Notes under the pieces: model-generated
Told to the model about the DNA's origin: nothing
The model's input: the letters and a program-made list of their open reading frames with translations, nothing else
Databases searched by the model: none
Origin: Strigamia acuminata
Taxonomy: Eukaryota; Arthropoda; Chilopoda; Geophilomorpha; Linotaeniidae
Reading direction: 5' to 3'
Assembly (NCBI GenBank): GCA_949358305.1
Contig: OX442315.1
Span: 37,040,427-37,104,426 of the forward strand
Length of the DNA: 64,000 nt
Shown: positions 1 through 10,400 of the stretch, piece after piece
Layout of the letters: each line of letters starts with the position of its first letter
Position numbering within the stretch: the stretch's first letter is position 1
Position numbers and translations under genes: made by a program

Positions 1-240
1 AAAGTGATTTACACTAAAGTTGGCTTCACACCTGCGTATCCGCAGGTAAGTTGTATTGTAGTTAGAGGGAGTTCCCAGCATTTTTTTCCGCAATAAATCC
101 GCATTTGAGGCGCATATCTGGGACATATACTTGTACTACTGTAGTACGTAATTGCACACCCACCTTAAATGCATATTTTAAACGATCATTGGAACAACTA
201 AAGTTCTTCAAAGGCTGTTCACTGCAACAAATTTAGAAAC

Positions 241-306
241 GCTAGAAAGCATGTTTAGATTTGGGCTTACCGTATGTTTAACCGAATTCTAAACATGCTT
301 TCTAGC
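241..306. repeat. Perfect 19-bp inverted repeat (hairpin)
   Basis: The arms at 241-259 and 288-306 are perfect reverse complements (GCTAGAAAGCATGTTTAGA) around a 28-nt spacer. No coding sequence lies here. It could be a foldback or the remnant of a short inverted-repeat transposon. I see no target duplication that proves transposition. Confidence 0.8.
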
Positions 307-537
307 ATGTTTAAATGTTGCGCGCATGCCCACTGCGACTAAAAACTGACTACATCGGTCGCCAGTTTTTCATTGTTTTTATATTGAATTTTAGTTTTTA
401 TATTGAGCATTGCAGTAAAATGTCTTATTTAAAAAAAAACAATTTAATGTTTTTAAAACCCCATGAGCTTGAAAACACGTCATTTTGAACGATCAAATTT
501 AGAGATTCGTGCATTGTTAATCAATGTTAATGCTTAC

Positions 538-795
538 CTTGAACCTTGATGAAAAAATATTCGGAATGATGAGCACCCAGAGAACTCTTGGCCACACATC
601 GGTAAAGTCCTTCGTGCTGCTTGGACACGGAATTTAAGACCAGTTGACCGTTTCTCACTTCATGGGTCAACATTCGCGATCGGTGTTTCTGCCATGTGAT
701 ACGAGGTGGTGGATCTCCTTCAACTGTGCAATTAAACGACAAAGAATCACCAGCAACCGCCGTCACGTTGGATGGACTCAGGATAATATGAGGCT
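538..795 (-). CDS. Single exon encoding an Ig (I-set type) domain, partial gene
   Basis: On the minus strand this 258-bp exon is bounded by a good acceptor (TTGCAG before 795) and donor (GTAAGC after 538). Both junctions are phase 1, the usual arrangement for a symmetric, shuffle-competent Ig exon. The translation has the hallmarks of an I-set immunoglobulin fold: a first cysteine in SFNCTVEG, a proline-rich turn (DPPPRITW) with the core tryptophan, and the second cysteine in EGLYRCVA, the classic D-x-G-x-Y-x-C region with Asp replaced. Such domains occur in cell-surface receptors, adhesion proteins and extracellular matrix proteins. No neighbouring exon of the same gene is recognisable here, so the parent protein cannot be named. 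Its other exons lie left of position 1, or to the right beyond long introns. Confidence 0.85.
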
Positions 796-3700
796 CTGCA
801 ATTGCATAATTAAACGCATTACATGCATGTATTTAACACAATGTTATCAAATCACAGCTTTGAAAAGTGAAAGATATAAAGTACTGCTTTTAAAGTTGAG
901 CTTTTTAAAAGAAGAGAAAATTTCTTAATTTTTTGCATTTGTCTAGCTCTAGTGTTACTGCATTACAATAACAGCTTTTTAAGATGCGATGACTTTAAAA
1001 TAACATGTCAAGTTGCAATGGCATGCTGTCTTGCACATGTCAAGATGACAAATACAGTCTAAGTCACTTTGCTGCAAACTCCCAGGAAAGTTGAGAGTGA
1101 CTGTTTTCCAATGTCTCCTGCCTCTCTCTTCACGCCACACACTTTTATTTTTTAAACAAACAAACTTTTGAATCTACCAAGACCAACTTTAGGCAGTTGA
1201 GTAACATTGTGAAAAGAAAATGTCCCATGGGAAATTTTGCTTAGAAAGCAATAAAATTAAGTGTATTATAGAATTCAGGTTTATATGGGGAGTCAAATGA
1301 GGAAAAAATAATATTTCCCCGAATTAATTGCAAAGCAAATATTCTTCCGTTTTACACAAGTTCTAAGTCAACTTCTCTCTTCTTTTTCTTTTTTATCTAA
1401 AAAGATTTATTGGATTTTTGCCAGATGAAAACACTTCCATCAACTATGACCTCCACAGATCACGCACTTGGCACTCTCCCATCCAGCACATCTTCAATAT
1501 TTCTCTCGCAACACTCTTTGGCTTTTTGCATGTGCTAGTCAATACAATAAATGCCAACAACACGAGAAAACTCTTCATTAGTGAAACTAGCAATTTAAAA
1601 TTGACCAATCCCAGTTCAACAACACATGAATATTTAAATTTATTACGGTACATCCAAAATCTGCTCATTACTTGCAAAATCCTTCTCCTCTAAACGCTTT
1701 CAATTGATTGAAAAATTGTAATGACAAAATGCACGCTGAAACCACACAAAAGTGGACCGTGGGCAAAATCAATTAGGGCCTTCACAATAACGCCTCAAGG
1801 TGGCGATGCATGCGTAATGAAGAGACCGTTCTTTAATCCCCCGCCCAAGGCTCCTTATTGATCAAAGTCGAGTTAAGCCTCGTGCCACGAAAATGTCGAC
1901 GCCCCAGACATGCCATGCCCAAAGGATTACGGAAGGATCAGAGCTTTTATTATCAATTCCATTTCAGCTGACATTCCATTTGTGCTCGGCTCGAATCATT
2001 CACGATTCTGTCGCGGGTCTGCTCAATCCCCTTCACTCATACAGTATCTGCATAAACACTTTTTAATTGCAAGTATCAAGTATAGAAAAGCCGTTCGGCA
2101 CACTGGAAGGAAACACCCAACTCGGCTCTACCTCCTCGTGCCTCTCTCCGGCTCATTCTACTTTCTATTGATTTCAATGACAAATATTGTACTTATACAC
2201 GTTAGTGGCCCCAAATTCCAACACTTGGTGCATTTCAAACCATTTCAGATCCTTTCGCATAGAGAAACAAGACTGGCTACTTGCAATCTGTTTGCAAAAA
2301 CTTGCGACAAACTCCCATTGGGTGCACACGCTGTAGCCGTATGGTTACCAATGCAAAATAAGATGCATTTCATAAATATAAAACCACCCGCAAAAATTGG
2401 CTTCCCAGAAAAACGATTAAAACAATCACAAAACTGTTTGTTGCACGTGAATATTCATCCAATTTTACACCTTTTACTCATTTCAAAACAATTCTGAACA
2501 CAAATAACTACTGGTCATAAATTAAGAGCAAATTTTTTTGCAATGTTTTATAATTATAAAGCCAGTCACAAATTTCATCCAAAAAATTTTTTTTGAAGAT
2601 AAAAAATTGACACAGGAGGGTTGTTTATACGTACATAAATGTCATGTTACAAAAATTGTACAATTGTCAATTCCAATTGTTGTAAAAACAATGCATTGAA
2701 ACCCACTGGTCGCCCAAAAAATTAAGATTAAATTAAGATTCTGAGTGAAATATTGCACATAAGGGTTGCTGGTGAATCAACAAGAATTTCATACATTAAT
2801 GCATCAGAAACAACAACTACCAGAGAGATTAAGAGCACCGAATATTTGAAATACAGGAAAGATAAGCAAGATGTGCTCTTCATCTCTTCTCAGGTCACTA
2901 GTTTTGTCTATTCATCCTTCCTCAACATTGTTTGTTGGGCTTACTTTCATCTTTTCTGTCTGCAACATTTTAGTAGAGCAGGTCTTGTTTTTCTTTCTTG
3001 TATTTCAAAATTTTTGAAATGAGTCCTAAAATGCACACAACCACCAATCTTCTTTTTTGCTTTGTTGTCATCTAACCAAACAAAAAGTAAAAAATAAAAA
3101 ACCTTATGCAGCACAAGTGACTCAACTGCAAGACGCAAACAATGTGAAAACCCTAAAGCTGGAGGAAGGGCTTGTCTGATGCTTGACTTCAGAGCCTAGT
3201 AGACAATTTATCATTTTATTTGCAAATTTACAACAATAACAACAAAGAAAAATAATACATCATCCATAATCTCCCTTTCTACCTATGAAAAAATGAAAAG
3301 AAAAACTAAAATAAAACAATAATTCCGTCAGCAACAGTTGTTCAAAGCCTACATAGGCTGCTGGATATGTTTGGAGATGACTTATTTATGACGTCATGAA
3401 TTTTACATGAGCCTCTCGCACAACACTGTAAAAAGAATGTGCAACAGATCAATACGGGAGCCCCAGACCAGTCTCAAAGTGTTATTGATGAACATTTCAT
3501 ACTTCAAAAGTGAGATGAGAGTAACCGCAAAATTGAAAGAGATGGAAACTGCGAAAACACAATGTCACCAATAATAAACGGACGAAAAAAATAAAATAAT
3601 CTTTGTCTTCTCTTTTACTTCTCTTTTATAAAAAACAAAAAACAGCTAACTTATAAGCAATAAGAAAACTACAAATTAACAATGTTATAATGTTATTTTA

Positions 3701-6700
3701 CAATGGTTTTTCTCAACCATTGTTACGATCACATGATCGTATCACCTGACCTCATTTTTCCAAAGATCTATTGGCACAATGTAGAACTACGTCTGGAGTG
3801 GAACGAAGCAATCTTTCGTGGGAGTTGCAGGTGCGTGTTTCATTGTTGTCTGTGTTTGCTGTTGGTATCGGTTTGTGATTTGTGATAGTAGAATTAAGAT
3901 ATGTATTTGGTGAGAACGTAGGTTTACGAAATAGTTTCACGCGCATGATGTGCTGTTTACTTGGAGTTTGCGCCATTTTGTGTAATTTTCCCATCACGAG
4001 ATGGCGCGGCTGAATATTGTCGTTGTCGCGATCTAATTGTTTGCATTTCCGTTGCATGGATTTAAAAAAGACGTAGTTGTACGTCAAAAGCATACTAAAA
4101 AGAAACTTGAAATGCGCATTTGTTGCCGAAATCGTGTCTTCCTTAATAGAAACTTTGCATTAGCGCTTGTGCACACAACACAGCAGAGCTCAAGTCACTC
4201 AAGTCGCAACTCCTCGGTATGCAAACAACGTTGAGCGCACCTTTTGTAATTTAGTCAGCACACAACTTGTCAAAACCAAAACCTTTGACATTAACATGCA
4301 AGTTAAGTATAGAAAAACAAGTCAGCAACACATTTCGCACCTGAAACAATATTCAACATGTTTTTCTAGTTAACTGACACGTTTAATTAAAACAAAGTAA
4401 TTATCCATGAAAAAAATTGAGACGCATTAAACCTGACCTCCACTCCACTCCACTCCAAGCCACTCCATTGCATGCATTAAATTGTGGTTGATATTCGTTT
4501 CGCTTTCATCCAGCATCACAACTACCGCCCTTTTGTGGTTGCCAACCGCCTTCCACATCGTCCACACCCAGCTTCATCTTCCATCTGTCGCTATTCCCAT
4601 ACTCAAAACTCTACCCTCCCATTCTTAACAAACCCACATTGAGTGGTTTCTACAATTGTCTCTTCACGTTCACCCTTAATTAGTTGCACGAGAAGAGAAG
4701 AGAAGAGAACCACCAGATTACTTATTTTTATTTGTCCAAAATTTAACACTTTGTCAAAGGAAACGCGAAATGTGTAAATAAGCACGATGCAAATTCAAAG
4801 AACCTTCACATCCGATGTAATCACGCAGTCGCAACTGTTTTCCGAACTTTATACGATTTTCTAGAGACTGTATCCGAAACAAATAATGCGAATGCGCAGG
4901 CGCACATTCCACATGATATAATGCAAAAGAAAAAGAGAGAGAGAAAGAGAGCGCGCGCGAGAGAGAGGTAAAAAGGAACATTTCGATTTATATTCCCACA
5001 GATGAATAGTGATCTTCATCACCATCATCTTCAAAGTGCATCACGTCACCTTCCCTGTCTAGCGGTAACCATAGCAACCGGGATGCGACGGTCCAACTCC
5101 CACGAGACTGCCAGGAGACGACTCTTATCAGTCGAGGATTGTGGGACAGCGTGAGTTAGAGACTGCTTAAAACGCTTACAGGCATTGGGACTAGCGAAAT
5201 GGAGAGAGAGAGAGAGAGAGAGGGAGAGAGGGGCGTGAAATCGAGCGTGGACTTCCCCTTGTGGTAACAGTCAAAAGCAGCAAAAAGAAAAAGAAAATGA
5301 AGAACGCATTTTCAAAGTTTTATGTAACAAAGATAAGGAGGAAAGATATCTGAGTCTCTAGACAAATTTACACCCAGAGCAGGGTCAAAAAATATGGCGA
5401 ATGCTCCCCAAAGTGAGGATGCAGGAAGGAACGGAGATAGGCAAATTAAATCCCCAGAGACGACTCGGGTTAAATAGATAGTACTGTATGAGTTATGTAG
5501 TCAGTGTTGCATATTGATAAACGTTTGTTTAAGTGTCTCAAGTGTGGTCTCTATAAAAACACCAAAATCATCAAAATATACCTAATAAATACAACTTTTC
5601 TAGTAAAATCATAGAAACTAGATTTAACTTCCTGCAATATTCTAGAATATCCCACTTAGTGACTAGACATTGATAAATGCTAGTGGTCAACTGTAAAGAT
5701 ATAGAGATTCATTTCCATTTGGTAATTAACCCAACCCCGTCCATTTGTTTTGCTGTCAACTCACGTCTTTAAGGTCAGGGCACGTGCATTGGACTCATCC
5801 TGCCGTGTCATCTTTTGTGATAATCAATGGATGGCACATCCTTTCGCCATCCCCACTGCTTCCTCTCTTCTCTACACCCCGGCTAAACATCGAAACAAAA
5901 GAGGAAACTCTCTCTATTTATGACACTTCTCATTACAAGTTACAACTTCTACCTCAACTTTTATATATAAAAACAATAAAAGCCAGTCCAATCAACTATT
6001 ACGCTACTGGAACTGATATCCTGGATTCAGTTGCTGTGGCAACCAAGCCCGAGACACATTTGACTGCCATAGACTGCTAACACTATCAAATAAATCCGTT
6101 GCGGTGCGGCTTCATGGCTAGTCTGGGCCACAACGCAAGTTTTACAAGCGAACTAATGAATAAGATTCTATATGATATTTATTATTAAGATGAATAAATC
6201 TCTTATCCTTCTAGAATTATTATTATTATCTTTTCACAAAATACAGATTTGGGCCAGATGTTCTCAACAAACATACAATTTGAATAGAATATAATTTCAC
6301 TGCTCCTAAAACCTTTTAAGTTCTATTGGTTTTAGGCTTTCATAACGTCTGAATCATCTGCTCTCTCTCTCTCTCTCTCATTCTGTGTTATCCTAAACTC
6401 GAGCGCTTTCATCACCTGCAAATAAACATCAATTTCCGACAGTGCCCATCATCCTCAGATGCGTCCAATTTGCCGGACCTAATTACAATCCAATTTGCAA
6501 TTGCATCTCCTCTCCTCGCCCAGCAGTAAAATTGCCCTCACTTTTCCTGCAGACATTTTTATTCCTCCCACTGATTGGATGCTGGGGGCTGTAATTGCCT
6601 GTTAATCTTCGGTTCTAATAAACAGTTGAGCACAAAGCTGTGACTGCGAGGGGAAACATCACATTAGCTCCATTCACGCACACCTGATGCGAGGCTACAT

Positions 6701-6920
6701 GTACTGTCTATTCATGAAAACGAGGCTGGAATTCTAACAACTTCTTTGCTCTCTCTCTCTCTCTCTCTTCAGTGTCACCCTACATGACAAGCACGTTGTA
6801 AACAAGAGCAGCAAAACGACACTTCATTCCGCGCTTCACTGCCTCGTCTTACGTCAACTACCCAATTCATTCTCTTTTTTCTCTCCTCTCCTCTCCGCTT
6901 TTAAAGCAAACAAAGATCTA
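796..6920. other. Noncoding stretch: intron or intergenic sequence with simple repeats
   Basis: I recognise no protein domain on either strand. It holds polypurine/polypyrimidine microsatellites (GA-rich tracts near 4690-4710, 4926-4970 and 5202-5230; CT runs near 6361-6380 and 6753-6769), a CpG-containing patch near 5040-5160 with an X-box-like motif, and one copy of a dispersed repeat near 2288-2356. It may be intron of the Ig-domain gene. The longest open frame (1910-2497) overlaps that dispersed repeat and is probably not a gene. Confidence 0.5.
5064..5079. promoter_or_regulatory. Candidate RFX X-box
   Basis: The imperfect palindrome GGTAACCATAGCAACC matches the X-box recognised by RFX transcription factors (two RYAAC-type half sites around a short spacer). 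X-boxes commonly mark promoters of ciliary genes. It sits in the locally most CpG-containing patch of an AT-rich stretch. No adjacent gene start is identified, so function is inferred from motif match alone. Confidence 0.35.
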
Positions 6921-6925
6921 ACATG

Positions 6926-7325
6926 TGTAAAATCCAGATTTGGATTTAATGTTTAGTAATGATTTCAATTTATGTTTAATTTTAGTGTTTTATTTCGAAA
7001 AGTGTTTTAAGTCTCTTTGTAATTGTTTTTATCGAATATCGAATTGTATTGGTAATGTTTTAACGACAATAGTGTTTTTTGATCGAGGGACACCAAGAGT
7101 GCCCTCTGGTGTGTAATCTGTAATTTTGACCGGTCCTTGTTGACCGGAAGTTGACCCCGTTTTTGGGATTGACCACCATCTTTTTTACCTGTATCATCGT
7201 GTGTCACCACGCGATTTTCCTTGTTAAAATCTTCAACGATTAAAATTAGTTAAGTTTAAAAATACGTCTCAAATTGTTGCTCGCGCGTGCTGCAATCGCA
7301 GCTAGATTATTTCGAAGTCTCGAAA
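6926..7325 (+). repeat. 5' LTR of the BEL/Pao element
   Basis: This 400-bp direct repeat starts TGTAAAATCC and ends AAGTCTCGAAA. Four copies of TTGACC lie within about 50 bp (7126, 7140, 7151, 7169). The LTR would supply the promoter and polyadenylation signals of the element. A minus-strand open frame at 7007-7210 recurs identically in the other LTR and is a shadow, not a gene. Confidence 0.96.
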
Positions 7326-7326
7326 T

Positions 7327-7344
7327 TGGTGCCGAAACCCGGGA
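7327..7344 (+). other. Primer-binding site complementary to tRNA-Phe
   Basis: TGGTGCCGAAACCCGGGA is the exact reverse complement of the 3' end (including CCA) of the animal cytosolic tRNA-Phe as I know it from vertebrates. It starts 2 nt after the LTR, the normal place for the minus-strand primer site. A host tRNA-Phe sequence would confirm the match. Confidence 0.85.
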
Positions 7345-7412
7345 GAAAAATCCAGGAACCTGAAGAACTGAAATCTATAAAAACCGCAAGTAAAATTTGA
7401 GAAAAATAAAAA

Positions 7413-10400
7413 ATGGCCGAAGATCTCAACGTGATCAAGTCACAACGAACAGTGGCCAGAAGAATGACGACCGCCACTATAACCAAGGCGAAAACGATTC
7501 TTGCGGCAATACCACAGAATGAACTCGAACTAAAAAAAATTAAGGCCAACCTGAAGGCCAAGTCCGCCGAATTAAAGGCGTTAGACGGAAAAATATTGGC
7601 GGCGTTGGTTGACGACGACGAGATCGACCAAGAAATCACACAGTGCGAAACTAATTATAATGAGAAGATAATCGACTGCGAGGTCGAGCTCGAAGAAGCG
7701 CTGAAGAAAATGAATGCGCTGGCAATCGCCCCGCCACTCGCCCCGATCACCAACAATTACCATGGTACCGTTAATGCCCCGCACGAGACGACGATGCGAC
7801 TCCCCAAGTACGAGGCCATAAAATTCAGTGGCGACCCCCTCGAATGGGATGATTTCTGGGGGAATTTCGAAATCAGCATCGATTCGAAGCCTAACATCAC
7901 AAATAAAAGCAAGTTGGTGTATTTAAAGTCGTATTTGGACGGTGAAGCGGCGCTCGTGTTGAAAGGACTGCCGCCAACTGATGAGAATTACCCCGTCGCC
8001 AAGGAACTTTTAATTGAACGTTACGGGCGAAGTGACGTTATTCTCAGTGCGCACATGAGAGCGTTAATGAAAATGCAACCTGTAAAAGATATTTTAGACC
8101 CCGTGCCTCTTCAAAAGCTCTACGACCGCTGCGAGTCACACGTGCGCGGATTGTTGGCGTCAAAAATGAACACTGAAGCTATCGATGCGACAGCTTGTCC
8201 GCTGATATTGGGTTTGGTCCCAAAACAAATTTCACTAGACTTTTCGCGACAACACCCTGATGGGAAATACAAAGCAAAAGACTTATTGGACATGATTCGA
8301 GCTGAACTAATTCATCATAGCAAAATTGATAGTTTTCAGGACCTGCATCGCACTAAAGACCAGGAGAAGTCGGGAAAAGCAGAAAAACAGGACACGGAGA
8401 AGACATTTCGCAAGAACAACGATCGTGTCCCGTCTGCTCGAGTATTGAGCACGATGATCGCCAACTGCATGTTTTGCAGTAAGACCCACGAACGTGACGG
8501 CTGTTCCACGACTGCAGCGGAGCGAAAAGAATACGTGGTTAAAAATGGACGGTGTTTTAAGTGCTTAAAAAAGGGGCACACGTCGAAAACGTGCTCCTAC
8601 CGAATCACGTGTAAGATTTGCCAACGAAATCACAATCCTTTGGTGTGTGATGGAGCGAGGAAAACCGTTAATGAAAGTTTGACCACTCACGTGGCTACGT
8701 GTGCAGAATTATCAGCGTTCGTCCCTCCTCCTGCTGCAGCGTTGGCGTCAATTTTTGTGCGTGTTGTGCATCAATCAAAAGAAGCGATCGTGCAGTGTCT
8801 TCTCGACCCCGGCAGCCAAACGACATTCGTGTTGTCCAGTCTTGCTAATGACTTGGGGTTGCAATCGAAAGGAACTGAAAATTTGTCCGTACTGACTTTT
8901 GGCAGTCAAGTGTCGCAAAGTGCAAAGCGAGAACGATTCGAGTTGAATTTGTGCAACGTGGACGACAAGAATAAATCGCTCACGGTCACAGCAATCGAGA
9001 CGCCGTGGATAACGCGGCCGATAAAAACTGAGTTGCAGGCTGGCTTGCGAGCCGCCTTAGCACGCAACAATATTGTAATAAATTTTGAACAATACACTAA
9101 TTTTGATGTTTTTTGTTTGATAGGCGCCGATAATATCGCTAAAATTTTGACTGGACGTCTCGAGAAGTTTGAAGAGGATCTGGTGGCAATCGAAACAATT
9201 TTTGGCTGGGCGTTGATGGGTAGCTCGCCCAACGTGACGACTTTGTCTACAATGGTCACCCGCGTATTCAACGTGCGGCTCGACGACCGCTTAGATGACC
9301 ATCTTAAACAATTCTGGGAACTCGAAGCGATTGGAATCCGACACGAGTCCATTGACGAGTCGCCAACAGATCGCAACACGTGCACAAAGCGCTTCCGCGA
9401 GCTGGTGACGCGAGAGGACGGACGATATGTGGTGCCACTACCGTGGTTAGTCGATGCCAGTCAACTCAACAACAATTTTGAAGTAGCCAAGCGGAGATTT
9501 TGGCATTTGGTGCGCAAGTTCAAGAAGAACCCCGGCTTTTATCAAGCTTACAAAAAAATCTTCGACGATCAGCTGAAAAACGACATCATCGAAGAAGTGA
9601 AAGTGCAAGACCCAGAACATTCATATTTTATGCCGCATCGTGCAGTTGTGCGAGAGGATCGTGCGACGACAAAAATTCGTATTGTTTTCGACGCGTCATC
9701 AAAGGGAAAGAACGAGCTTTCGCTGAACGATTGTTTGGACAGCGGCCCCAATTTGTTACCGGAAATATTGAAACTTTTGGTGCTATTCCGACGTGAGCTT
9801 GTAGCGTACATCTCGGACATCGAAAAAGCATTTTTGCAGCTTCTGCTAAGACTTTGCGACCGGAACTTTGTTAGTTTTTTGTGGGTACCAGAGAATTGGG
9901 ACGGTTTGGAATTCCTCGTGCCAAGAATTATGCGTCAGAAGCGAGTCACGTTTGGAGTCAGTTCCAGTCCCTACTCGTTAAACGACACGATCCAAATGCA
10001 TCTGGACGAAATGGAGAATTTGTATCCGGACACCGTCAAGCAGATTCGAGAGAAATTTTACGTGGACGACCTTCTGGATTCGATGCGAGCTGAAAATCAA
10101 GTTTTGACCGTTTTTTATGAGGCGCGGAAGTTGATGATGGACGCGCATTTGCCTTTAAGAAAATGGCATTCGAATTCTCCACGACTACGAGAAATATTTG
10201 CTAAGGAGATCCCCGAAGATGAAGAAATTATCGCCGCCGAAAATGGTCAAACTACCGTGCTAGGTTTGATTTGGAATTACGAGACCGATAGACTTCAACT
10301 CGAAATAGGAGAATGGGCTGAAAAGAAACCAGAAAGCGGTCAAGGATCGAAGAGGGCGATTGTACAAGCAGTGGCGAAAATTTATGACCCGTTGGGCTTC

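Noticed and set aside
1910-2497. 195-codon plus-strand open frame
   Set aside because: No domain, no splice context, and its 3' part contains dispersed repeat H (CGACAAACTCCCATTG block also found at 15240 and 20380). Probably chance.
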